A stretch of DNA of 5,321 bases from Actinomycetes bacterium (GTDB lineage: Bacteria; Actinomycetota; Acidimicrobiia; Acidimicrobiales; RAAP-2). Position numbers and translations under genes: made by a program. Each line of letters begins with the position of its first letter. Positions within the stretch are counted from its first letter, which is position 1. Below the pieces are notes generated by a model, which saw only the letters and a list, made by a program, of their open reading frames with translations, was not told where the DNA came from and did not search any database. Location of the stretch: positions 1 through 5,321 of the forward strand of contig JAJXXB010000231.1 of assembly GCA_021781315.1 (NCBI GenBank), written 5' to 3'. Below, piece after piece: positions 1 to 5,321 of the stretch.

Positions 1-332
1 ACCTGCGGGGTCACGACCGCGACGGCCTTGAATCGCTCGACGAGCCCGCGCAGGAGTTGAGAGAGAATGACCCCGGAGTTGCCCCGCGCGCCCATCAGCG
101 AGCCCTTGGCGATGGCGCTGCAGACCGACTCCATCGAGGCCTCGGCACCCTCCGCGTCGAGGGCGGCGACCACGGATTCGACCGTGAGGGCCATATTCGT
201 CCCGGTGTCGCCGTCGGGCACCGGATAGACGTTGAGCCGGTTGATCACCTCGCGATGCGAGCGCAGCAGGCCCGCGAAGGTCGTCATCGCCGAGCGCAGG
301 TCGCTGGCGGACAGCTTGTTCGGTGCGCTCAT
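1..332 (-). CDS. DAK2-domain (FakA/YloV-like) kinase protein, N-terminal part, runs off the left edge
   Basis: The minus strand is open from an ATG at 332-330 to the left edge, giving 110 N-terminal codons. The translation begins MSAPNKLSASDLR and carries the two hallmarks of the DhaL/DAK2 nucleotide-binding domain: NVYPVPDGDTGTNM at residues 34-47, whose aspartates D40 and D42 match the Mg-ATP ligands of the family, and GARGNSGVILSQLLRG at 81-96. Related proteins (FakA, YloV) are usually about 530-550 residues, so most of the gene lies outside. In Firmicutes, FakA phosphorylates fatty acids bound to FakB (DegV family) proteins in the cytoplasm. The substrate in actinomycetes is less certain, so I give no symbol. 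The gene is divergent from rpmB, an order also seen in Bacillus (rpmB beside yloUV). There is no clear Shine-Dalgarno sequence before the ATG. Family assignment is firm; substrate is inferred. Confidence 0.93.
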   Translation of the reverse strand, partial: MSAPNKLSASDLRSAMTTFAGLLRSHREVINRLNVYPVPDGDTGTNMALTVESVVAALDAEGAEASMESVCSAIAKGSLMGARGNSGVILSQLLRGLVERFKAVAVVTPQ

Positions 333-341
333 CGCAGTCGA

Positions 342-350
342 TGCTACAAT
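342..350 (+). promoter_or_regulatory. Extended -10 promoter box for rpmB
   Basis: TGCTACAAT has the TG-N extension followed by TACAAT at 345-350, which matches the sigma-A consensus TATAAT at five of six positions. It stands out from the GC-rich surroundings. The predicted transcription start is near 357, giving an rpmB leader of about 55 nt. No good -35 box lies at 16-18 bp; TTGTTC at 316-321 is too far away (23 bp). An extended -10 can compensate for this. The box lies just upstream of the divergent DAK2 gene. Confidence 0.6.
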
Positions 351-366
351 GGCTCTTCGGTTTCTA

Positions 367-392
367 CCCGGGGTCACGTCGACCCGTGCGGG
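367..392 (+). promoter_or_regulatory. Possible hairpin in the rpmB leader
   Basis: GGGTC (371-375) pairs with GACCC (381-385) around a five-base loop. An outer CCCG (367-370) pairs with CGGG (389-392) across a three-base bulge (386-388). The structure ends 4 nt before the rpmB Shine-Dalgarno sequence. It could be a leader element, a protein-binding palindrome, or chance in GC-rich DNA. Pairing is seen directly; function is not shown. Confidence 0.35.
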
Positions 393-396
393 CGAC

Positions 397-402
397 AAGG
401 AG
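397..402 (+). promoter_or_regulatory. Ribosome binding site of rpmB
   Basis: AAGGAG, continuing into AAGG, lies 10 nt before the ATG at 413. It fixes the rpmB start at MASVCE and argues against a longer in-frame start at 323, which would overlap the DAK2 gene. Confidence 0.85.
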
Positions 403-412
403 AAGGTTCATC

Positions 413-619
413 ATGGCATCGGTCTGCGAAATCTGCGGCAAGAAGCCGTCCTTCGGCATGAACGTCTCGCACTCGCACCGTCGCACCAAGCGGCGCTGGA
501 ACCCGAACATCCAGCGCGTGCGCGCCCTGGTCGGCGGCACGCCGCGTCGCGTGAACGTCTGCACCGGCTGCCTGCGCTCGGGCAAGATCACCAAGCCCGC
601 CCGTCGCGTCGCTCAGTAA
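413..619 (+). CDS. rpmB: 50S ribosomal protein L28 (bL28), zinc-binding form
   Basis: This 68-residue protein is a full-length bacterial L28, a component of the large ribosomal subunit. The N-terminal part reads MASVCEICGKKPSFGMN and is followed by SHSHRRTKRRWNPNIQRVR (residues 19-37), the conserved basic core of the family. Cysteine pairs C5/C8 and C50/C53 form the two halves of a zinc ribbon, so this is the 'C+' zinc-binding version. Actinomycetes often also carry a cysteine-free paralogue controlled by the zinc regulator Zur; this copy would be the ordinary, zinc-replete one. The ATG at 413 has a strong ribosome binding site and an extended -10 promoter upstream. The gene points away from the DAK2 gene and converges with thiL, whose stop codon is only two bases beyond its own TAA. 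Confidence 0.98.
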   Translation: MASVCEICGKKPSFGMNVSHSHRRTKRRWNPNIQRVRALVGGTPRRVNVCTGCLRSGKITKPARRVAQ

Positions 620-657
620 CGTTAGAAGCGGTGCTGGAAGCCCCGACGCTCTAACGT
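619..657. terminator. Candidate two-way terminator hairpin between rpmB and thiL
   Basis: CGTTAG (620-625) pairs with CTAACG (651-656). The stem extends outward by A619-T657 and, after a bulged A626, inward by AGCG (627-630) with CGCT (647-650), giving about 11 bp around a 16-base loop (631-646). It starts at the rpmB stop codon, and its left arm contains the thiL stop codon, so it lies inside the last 12 codons of thiL. No U-rich tract follows on either strand. Many actinobacterial terminators lack one, but this lowers certainty. It may serve rpmB, thiL or both. Confidence 0.55.
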
Positions 658-1587
658 CACGCCCCCGAGCGTGCGCGTCGCCGGGTCGGCGACCACGCGG
701 CCGATGACAATGGGCCCGCGCAGTCCGCGGTCGGCGAAGATGAGCCGCAGGCGCCCCACGTCGGCGCTCGTCATCACCAGCTCGTAGTCCTCTCCCCCGT
801 TCAGCGCCTCCTCGAGGGTCGCCCCGTGCGCGACGGGCACTACGCCCAACTCGAAGCCCACGCCCGAGACGTCGGCCATGCGGTGCAGGTCGATGCCGAT
901 GCCGTCGGAGAGGTCCATCATCGCGTGCACTCCCGCGGCGCGCGCGGCGAGTCCCTCGGCCAGACGCGGCCAGGGCCGCCGGTGAGCGACCACCAGCTCG
1001 TCGTCGAGCCCCGCCCCGGCGCGACGTCGGCGCAGTCCGGCCGCCGAGCGGCCGAGTGGGCCAGTCACCAGGATCTCGTCGCCGACCCGGGCTCCCGAGC
1101 GCAGCACCGCGCCGCGCCCCGGGCACTCGCCCAAGACGGTCACCGCGACCGCGACGTCGCGGCCGCGCGCCAGGTCCCCGCCCACGATCGGACACCCCGT
1201 CATCGCCGCGGCGTCGGCGATGCCGCGGTGCAGCTCCTCGAGATCGGTGCCCGGCGGCGACGTCACGGCCACCACCGCGCCCCGTGGCCGGCCCCCCATC
1301 GCGGCGAGGTCCGACACCGCCGAGGCCACGGCCTTAAAGCCCAGGTCCTCGAGTGGAAAAAGTTCAGCGTCGAGGTGAACGCCCAGGACCGCAATGTCGG
1401 TACTGATCAGCGCCTGGCCCACGAAGGGCTCGAGCACGGCCGCGTCGTCGCCGACGTGGACCTCGCCGGGAGGGATTGTTCGCCGACCCACGATGGCGGC
1501 GATACGCTCCAAGAGGTCATCTTCACGCCGGGAGTGCTCTTCGTGAGCGGGTGGGTCCGACGGTGTGGTCATGACCGCAGTTGACAT
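622..1587 (-). CDS. thiL: Thiamine-monophosphate kinase
   Basis: ThiL phosphorylates thiamine monophosphate with ATP to give thiamine diphosphate, the last step of cofactor synthesis, in the cytoplasm. The 321-residue product has the usual length and all family landmarks in order: VGDDAAVL (45-52), the metal/ATP site; [12 protein letters not shown] (62-73); [19 protein letters not shown] (81-99); GGDLARG (136-142); [20 protein letters not shown] (225-244); and GGEDYEL (264-270). PurM-like relatives such as selenophosphate synthetase lack this combination. The start is uncertain between Met1 (1587) and Met6 (ATG at 1572-1570), because neither has a Shine-Dalgarno sequence and the first 20 residues are not conserved in the family. 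No thiamine riboswitch fits the 41-bp gap upstream. The gene diverges from pckG and converges with rpmB; its final codons form a hairpin shared with rpmB. Confidence 0.96.
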   Translation of the reverse strand: MSTAVMTTPSDPPAHEEHSRREDDLLERIAAIVGRRTIPPGEVHVGDDAAVLEPFVGQALISTDIAVLGVHLDAELFPLEDLGFKAVASAVSDLAAMGGRPRGAVVAVTSPPGTDLEELHRGIADAAAMTGCPIVGGDLARGRDVAVAVTVLGECPGRGAVLRSGARVGDEILVTGPLGRSAAGLRRRRAGAGLDDELVVAHRRPWPRLAEGLAARAAGVHAMMDLSDGIGIDLHRMADVSGVGFELGVVPVAHGATLEEALNGGEDYELVMTSADVGRLRLIFADRGLRGPIVIGRVVADPATRTLGGVTLERRGFQHRF

Positions 1588-1592
1588 ATCGT
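1587..1592 (+). promoter_or_regulatory. Weak -10 candidate for pckG
   Basis: TATCGT fits the TANNNT pattern of actinobacterial -10 boxes and would place the transcription start near 1599, inside the palindrome, with about 30 nt of leader. No convincing -35 is found upstream. TTGACA at 1581-1586 is a perfect -35 hexamer, but it abuts this box rather than lying 17 bp upstream, and no -10 follows it at the right distance. The promoter is therefore not settled. Confidence 0.3.
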
Positions 1593-1594
1593 GC

Positions 1595-1613
1595 CGCGAC
1601 GAGAGTCGTCGCG
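1595..1613. repeat. Perfect 8-bp inverted repeat in the thiL-pckG divergent gap
   Basis: CGCGACGA (1595-1602) and TCGTCGCG (1606-1613) are exact reverse complements separated by GAG. The repeat fills half of the 41-bp divergent gap and ends 3 nt before the pckG Shine-Dalgarno sequence. It could be an operator for a dimeric regulator acting on one or both genes, or a leader hairpin limiting access to the pckG ribosome binding site. The symmetry is seen directly; its role is inferred. Confidence 0.5.
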
Positions 1614-1616
1614 ACT

Positions 1617-1621
1617 GGAGG
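1617..1621 (+). promoter_or_regulatory. Ribosome binding site of pckG, decides a GTG start
   Basis: GGAGG lies 7 nt before GTG at 1629, an ideal distance. It supports GTG 1629 over the in-frame TTG at 1581, which has no such site and would overlap thiL. Confidence 0.85.
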
Positions 1622-1628
1622 ATTTCAC

Positions 1629-3419
1629 GTGACGTACCCCACCCGACACCGCCAACTCATCGCATGGGTTGAAGAAGTCGCCCGTCTCACCACTCCCGAT
1701 CGTATCCACTGGTGCGACGGATCGGCCGAGGAGTACGACGCCCTGTGCCAACTGCTCGTCGACAACGGCACCTTCACCAAGCTCTCCGACGCCAAGCGAC
1801 CCAACAGCTACTACGCCGCGTCGGACCCCGGCGACGTCGCGCGCGTCGAGGATCGCACGTTCATCTGCTCACGCGAGGAGATCGACGCCGGCCCGACCAA
1901 CAACTGGCGCGACCCTGACGAGATGCGCGCCACACTGGACGGCCTCTTCGCCGGCTCGATGAAGGGCCGCACGATGTACGTCATCCCCTTCTCCATGGGC
2001 CCGCTTGGTTCGAACATCGCGCACATCGGCGTGGAGATCACCGACTCGGCCTACGTCGCGGTGTCGATGCGCATCATGACGCGCATGGGTACCGGCGCGC
2101 TCGAGGTCCTCGGCGACGACGGCTTCTTCGTGCCGTGCCTGCACTCGGTCGGCGCTCCGCTGGCCGACGGCGAGGCCGACGTGGCCTGGCCGTGTGACGC
2201 CGACAACAAGTACATCGTCCAGTTCCCCGAGACCCAGGAGATCATCTCCTACGGCTCGGGCTACGGCGGCAACGCCCTGCTGGGCAAGAAGTGCTTCGCC
2301 CTGCGCATCGCCTCGGTGCTCGCGCGCGACGCCGGCTGGTTGGCCGAACACATGCTCATCTTGAAGCTCACGAGCCCCGCGGGCGAGTCGCGCTACGTCG
2401 CCGGGGCGTTCCCGAGCGCGTGCGGCAAGACCAACCTCGCCATGCTCGTGCCGACGCTGCCGGGCTGGAAGGTCGAGACGATCGGCGACGACATCTGCTG
2501 GATGAAGCCGGGACCCGACGGGCGCCTCTACGCGATCAACCCCGAGGCCGGCTTCTTCGGCGTGGCCCCGGGGACCAACATGCACACCAACCCCAACGCG
2601 ATGCTCTCGATCGAGGCCAACACCATCTTCACCAACACCGCGTTGACCGCCGACGGCGACATCTGGTGGGAGGGCATGGGCGAGCCACCCGAGGGTCTGA
2701 CCGACTGGCGCGGCCAGCCGTGGTCGAAGGACCTGGGCACGCCCGCCGCGCACCCCAACTCGCGCTTCACCGCCCCGGCCGGCCAGGACCCGGCCATCGC
2801 GCCCGAGTGGGAGGATCCCGCCGGCGTGCCGATCGACGCGATCCTCTTCGGCGGACGGCGCGCCAGTGTGGTGCCCCTGGTGTTCCAGTCGCGCGACTGG
2901 GACCACGGCGTGTTCCTGGGCTCGATCATGGCATCGGAGACAACGGCGGCCGCGGCTGGCGCCGTGGGCAATCTGCGCCGCGACCCCTTCGCGATGCTGC
3001 CCTTCTGCGGCTACAACATGGCCGACTACTTCGGGCACTGGCTGACCTTCTCGGACCGCTTCGACCAGGCCAACCTGCCCAAGATCTTCTACGTCAACTG
3101 GTTCTTGAAGGGTGACGACGGCAAGTTCATCTGGCCGGGATACGGTGAGAACAGCCGCGTGCTCGAGTGGATCTTCGAGCGCGTGGCCGGCCGCGGCGAG
3201 GCCGTGGAGACGCCGATCGGCTTCCTGCCCGCGCCCGGGGCCCTCAACGTCGACGGTCTCGAGCTGTCCGAGACCGCGTTGGACCGCCTGATGCACGTCG
3301 ACGTCGAGGCCTGGCGTCGCGAGGTGCCGCTCATTCGCGAGCACTACTCGCAGTTCGCCGATCGGATCCCGGCGCGCCTCGTCGCCCAAGTCGACGACCT
3401 CGAAGCGCGCCTCGGCTAG
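1629..3419 (+). CDS. pckG: GTP-dependent phosphoenolpyruvate carboxykinase
   Basis: PckG interconverts oxaloacetate plus GTP with phosphoenolpyruvate, GDP and CO2, in gluconeogenesis or anaplerosis in the cytoplasm. The 596-residue product has the normal length for the GTP-type enzyme. Numbering is offset by 23 from the vertebrate cytosolic enzyme, and the catalytic residues match: Mn ligands K221, H241 and D288; the P-loop [10 protein letters not shown] (260-269) with mobile-loop C265 and K267; and the GDD kinase-2 motif (286-288). The guanine pocket is WF (F492), KF (F500) and PGY (Y505), where Y505 replaces the third phenylalanine of the vertebrate enzyme. Other family blocks include [28 protein letters not shown] and [13 protein letters not shown]. 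Translation starts at GTG 1629 behind GGAGG. The gene is divergent from thiL and ends in a CTAG shared with the ndh stop. Its palindromic leader may carry regulation. Identity is not in doubt. Confidence 0.98.
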   Translation: MTYPTRHRQLIAWVEEVARLTTPDRIHWCDGSAEEYDALCQLLVDNGTFTKLSDAKRPNSYYAASDPGDVARVEDRTFICSREEIDAGPTNNWRDPDEMRATLDGLFAGSMKGRTMYVIPFSMGPLGSNIAHIGVEITDSAYVAVSMRIMTRMGTGALEVLGDDGFFVPCLHSVGAPLADGEADVAWPCDADNKYIVQFPETQEIISYGSGYGGNALLGKKCFALRIASVLARDAGWLAEHMLILKLTSPAGESRYVAGAFPSACGKTNLAMLVPTLPGWKVETIGDDICWMKPGPDGRLYAINPEAGFFGVAPGTNMHTNPNAMLSIEANTIFTNTALTADGDIWWEGMGEPPEGLTDWRGQPWSKDLGTPAAHPNSRFTAPAGQDPAIAPEWEDPAGVPIDAILFGGRRASVVPLVFQSRDWDHGVFLGSIMASETTAAAAGAVGNLRRDPFAMLPFCGYNMADYFGHWLTFSDRFDQANLPKIFYVNWFLKGDDGKFIWPGYGENSRVLEWIFERVAGRGEAVETPIGFLPAPGALNVDGLELSETALDRLMHVDVEAWRREVPLIREHYSQFADRIPARLVAQVDDLEARLG

Positions 3420-4693
3420 TCCGCGGTCTCGGCGTCGGCGACGATGAGCCGCGGGCCCGAGGGCCAGTCGAAGTAGCGCCACGTCCAGTTGATCATCACG
3501 CGCAGGCGGTTGCGAAAGCCCACCAGATAGAACAGGTGCAACCCCAGCCACGCGAGCCAGCCCAGCGTGCCCTTGATCACTCCGCCGCGCGGCAGTTTGG
3601 CGACGGCCGCCTGGCGGCCGATGGTCGCCATGATGCCCTTGTTGCGGTAGCGGAAGTCCTGCGTGGGCTGACCGTCGATGACGCGCAGGATCTGATTCGC
3701 GCAGTGGCGTCCCGACTGGATGGCGACCGGCGCGAGCTGGGGGCAGAACTCAGTGTCGTTGAGCGGCACCGCCGCCGCGTCGCCCACCGCCCAGACGTTG
3801 GTGCTGTCGACCAGGCGCAGATCGGCCGTGACGCGCGCGCGCCCGCCCGGGCCCGGGCTCACCTGCAGGTCGTGGGCCAGCGTGCCACTCGCGGTCACGC
3901 CCGCCGCCCAGATCACCGCGGCGGTGGCCAAGCGTTCGCCGTCATCGAAGCGGATGTGGCCCTCTTCGACTTCGACGACCGAGCGGCCGAAGTTGATCTC
4001 CACGCCCATCGAACTGAGTTCGCGCAGCGCGTAGCGACTCGCGTTCTCGGGGAAGGCCGTGAGCAGGCGAGGGGCCAGGTCCACGAGCAGCACGCGCACG
4101 TCCTCGGGGCGGATGCGCAACCCGTCGCGGCGAATGGCGATGCGCACGAGCTCAGACAACGCGCCCGCGGTCTCCACCCCGGTCGGGCCACCGCCGACGA
4201 CGACGAAGGTCAGCTTCACGTTGGCGTGTTCGGCGGCGACGTCGGCCGCCTCCAGGCTCATCAGGAGCCGGTTGCGCAGGCGACGCGCGTCGGCGAGCGA
4301 GTAGAGCGGCATGGCGTAGCGCGACGCCCCGGGAATGCCGAAGTAGGCGGCCGTCGCGCCCGTGGCGACCACGAGGTGGTCGAAGGCCATCTCGGCGCCC
4401 CCTTCGAGGATCACCGCGTTGCGCGCGTGGTCAACCTCGCGCACCTGGGCGTGGCGAAAGCGGATGTTGGTGGCGTGGCCGAAGATCGTGCGGATCGGGT
4501 AGGCGACGTCCGCGGGCTCCAGGCCGGCCGTCGCCACCTGATAGAGCAGGGGCAGGAACGTGTGGAAGTTGTGCTTGTCGACGATCGTGACGCGCACGTT
4601 CTTGTTGGCGAGGCCCCGCGCGACGGCTACTCCGGCGAATCCACCGCCGATGATGACAACGTGGGCCGGTGGGGACTCAATCGTGCTCGCCAT
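3416..4693 (-). CDS. ndh: Type II NADH:quinone oxidoreductase (NDH-2)
   Basis: NDH-2 is a non-proton-pumping flavoenzyme on the inner face of the membrane that passes electrons from NADH to quinone. The 425-residue product has the expected two-Rossmann layout: FAD-binding GGGFAG at 16-21 with acidic D39 ending the second strand; [13 protein letters not shown] (46-58) near the flavin and quinone; NADH-binding [16 protein letters not shown] (164-179); and the third FAD motif NVWAVGDAA (299-307). Residues 375-410 form the aromatic, amphipathic C-terminal segment ([16 protein letters not shown], then WTWRYFDW) that anchors NDH-2 to the membrane. The usual AQxxxQ quinone motif reads APVAIQ (321-326), so the first glutamine is a proline. 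The ATG at 4693 lacks a Shine-Dalgarno sequence and may be leaderless. The permease gene lies 32 bp upstream on the same strand. The stop codon overlaps that of convergent pckG. A related sulfide or ferredoxin reductase is unlikely given the C-terminal anchor. Confidence 0.93.
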   Translation of the reverse strand: MASTIESPPAHVVIIGGGFAGVAVARGLANKNVRVTIVDKHNFHTFLPLLYQVATAGLEPADVAYPIRTIFGHATNIRFRHAQVREVDHARNAVILEGGAEMAFDHLVVATGATAAYFGIPGASRYAMPLYSLADARRLRNRLLMSLEAADVAAEHANVKLTFVVVGGGPTGVETAGALSELVRIAIRRDGLRIRPEDVRVLLVDLAPRLLTAFPENASRYALRELSSMGVEINFGRSVVEVEEGHIRFDDGERLATAAVIWAAGVTASGTLAHDLQVSPGPGGRARVTADLRLVDSTNVWAVGDAAAVPLNDTEFCPQLAPVAIQSGRHCANQILRVIDGQPTQDFRYRNKGIMATIGRQAAVAKLPRGGVIKGTLGWLAWLGLHLFYLVGFRNRLRVMINWTWRYFDWPSGPRLIVADAETAD

Positions 4694-4698
4694 GACCC

Positions 4699-4709
4699 AT
4701 TACAGCATA
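4699..4709 (-). promoter_or_regulatory. -10 candidate(s) for ndh, possibly leaderless
   Basis: Read on the minus strand, TATGCT (4709-4704) is followed at once by TGTAAT (4704-4699). They lie 10 and 5 nt before the ATG at 4693, so transcription would begin 0-5 nt from the start codon. This AT-rich patch is exceptional in the local GC content, and no Shine-Dalgarno sequence is present. Both facts fit a leaderless transcript of the kind common in actinomycetes. No clear -35 box is seen. Confidence 0.4.
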
Positions 4710-4725
4710 GGAAGCGACCCGTGCC

Positions 4726-5321
4726 TCAGCGCCGAGAGTGCCCGAGCGCGTAGGCGACCGACGCCACCAGGGTCACCAGCGCCAACAGGTGGTCGCCGTC
4801 GGCGAAGGACAGGCTGACCCCGACCGGGATCAGTGCGCCGACGACCCAGCCGAGTTGTTGGCGCACCGCGAAACGCGCGAAGGTCCGCCCCTGGGCCCCG
4901 GGGGCGACGAGTCGCTGCGTGATCGCGTCGAAGCTCGGTTGGGCGACCGCGGCCCACAACCCGATCCAGCCGGCGAAGAGCGTCTGGACCGCCAGGTTCG
5001 GAGCGAAGGACGCGGCCGCCGCGCCCAGGCCGGTGCCGAGCAGTGAGAGCGCGAGGAGGCTCGAGTCACTCACCCGTTCGCGCACGCGCGTCACGAGCCC
5101 CAGGCCGGCCAGCGCGCCGACGGCACTCAGCACGAGGGCGATCGCAAACCAGCCGAGCCCCGCGTGGGCGCGGCGCAGGCCGAAGGCGAGGAGGAACGTC
5201 GCGAATCCCACCGAGAAGCGCTGCAGGGACGCCGCGAGGAGGCCCCACGCCACCTCGGTGTCGCCCAGCGGATTGAGCGCGTGCACGTCGCGCTCGTCTT
5301 GGGACATGCGCAGGGGGTCCG
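4726..5321 (-). CDS. Major facilitator superfamily permease, C-terminal half, enters from the right edge
   Basis: The minus frame is open from the right edge to a TGA at 4728-4726. Counting from an in-frame ATG at 5307, about 193 residues are visible, with roughly six membrane segments (near 19-44, 50-72, 83-103, 106-122, 152-168 and 173-189). This matches transmembrane helices 7-12 of a 12-helix MFS carrier. The hydrophilic start (SQDERDVHALNPLGD) would be the central cytoplasmic loop. GRTFARFAVRQQLGWVVGA (140-158) resembles the loop and helix 11 region of actinobacterial MFS proteins. The ATG at 5307 has no ribosome binding site and the frame stays open upstream of it, so I read it as internal to a gene of about 400 codons. 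The substrate cannot be told. The gene ends 32 bp before ndh on the same strand, so co-transcription is possible. Confidence 0.8.
   Translation of the reverse strand, partial: DPLRMSQDERDVHALNPLGDTEVAWGLLAASLQRFSVGFATFLLAFGLRRAHAGLGWFAIALVLSAVGALAGLGLVTRVRERVSDSSLLALSLLGTGLGAAAASFAPNLAVQTLFAGWIGLWAAVAQPSFDAITQRLVAPGAQGRTFARFAVRQQLGWVVGALIPVGVSLSFADGDHLLALVTLVASVAYALGHSRR

Noticed and set aside
357..412. Promoter for the DAK2 gene on the minus strand (TAGAAA at 366-361)
   Set aside because: It has a -10-like box only, no -35 partner and no Shine-Dalgarno sequence, so it is too weak to annotate, although a promoter must lie in or near this gap.
374..1195. A 273-codon frame overlapping thiL and antisense to rpmB
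   Set aside because: Low-complexity Arg/Gly/Ala sequence covering the conserved L28 and ThiL coding regions in another frame.
1581..1586. Perfect -35 hexamer TTGACA before pckG
   Set aside because: No acceptable -10 lies 16-18 bp downstream (1604-1609 reads AGTCGT), and a start at that distance would remove the Shine-Dalgarno sequence from the transcript. It is probably coincidental.
1581..1628. A 16-residue N-terminal extension of pckG from TTG 1581
   Set aside because: It would overlap thiL, has no ribosome binding site and is unlike the family N-terminus, whereas GTG 1629 has GGAGG at 7 nt.
3379..3397. Six-base stem TCGTCG/CGACGA near the end of pckG as a terminator
   Set aside because: It is a short stem inside coding sequence with a 7-base loop and no U-tract; stems of this size are common by chance at this GC content.
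3372..3414. Ten-base direct repeat GCGCGCCTCG (3372-3381 and 3405-3414)
   Set aside because: Both copies encode Ala-Arg-Leu in the pckG C-terminus with favoured GC-rich codons, so the coding sequence explains the repeat.
1869..3551. A 560-codon open frame antisense to pckG
   Set aside because: It is composed mainly of Arg, Gly, Ala, Val and His, has no recognisable domain and lies exactly opposite an unmistakable PEP carboxykinase. Long antisense frames are expected in GC-rich genes with strong third-position GC.
3167..4753. A 528-codon open frame antisense to ndh and extending into the pckG tail
   Set aside because: It has the same Arg/Ala/Val/His-rich composition, no motifs and no ribosome binding site, and spans two real genes. 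It is a GC-driven shadow.

Overview
The window is GC-rich bacterial DNA with six densely packed protein genes. Four are complete and the two at the window edges are partial. High GC, GTG and possibly leaderless starts, a GTP-type PEP carboxykinase, an L28 sequence of actinobacterial type and a thiL / rpmB / DAK2-domain neighbourhood point to an actinomycete (Actinomycetota). An Acidimicrobiia-like lineage is possible, but the sequence alone does not settle the class. No rRNA, tRNA, CRISPR array, insertion sequence or phage gene is visible.

Layout from left to right. Positions 1-332 (minus strand) hold the N-terminal part of a DAK2/FakA-like protein that runs off the left edge. Divergent from it, rpmB (ribosomal protein L28, plus strand, 413-619) sits behind an 80-bp intergenic region with a good extended -10 box, a possible leader hairpin and a strong ribosome binding site. 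rpmB converges with thiL (thiamine-monophosphate kinase, minus strand, 622-1587). Only two bases separate their stop codons, and an inverted repeat that looks like a two-way terminator lies inside the thiL tail. A 41-bp divergent gap with a perfect 8-bp palindrome separates thiL from pckG (GTP-dependent PEP carboxykinase, plus strand, 1629-3419). pckG converges with ndh (type II NADH:quinone oxidoreductase, minus strand, 3416-4693), and both stop codons are read from one CTAG. Upstream of ndh on the same strand is the C-terminal half of a major facilitator permease (4726-5321), which enters from the right edge.

Functionally these are housekeeping genes: translation (L28), cofactor synthesis (thiamine diphosphate), a probable fatty-acid or related kinase, the PEP/oxaloacetate node of central carbon metabolism, NADH reoxidation into the quinone pool, and a transporter of unknown substrate. 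The gene content shows no sign of a new defence, mobile or biosynthetic system. The features most worth a second look are small: how the convergent pairs end, the palindromes in the two divergent intergenic regions, and a likely leaderless ndh start.
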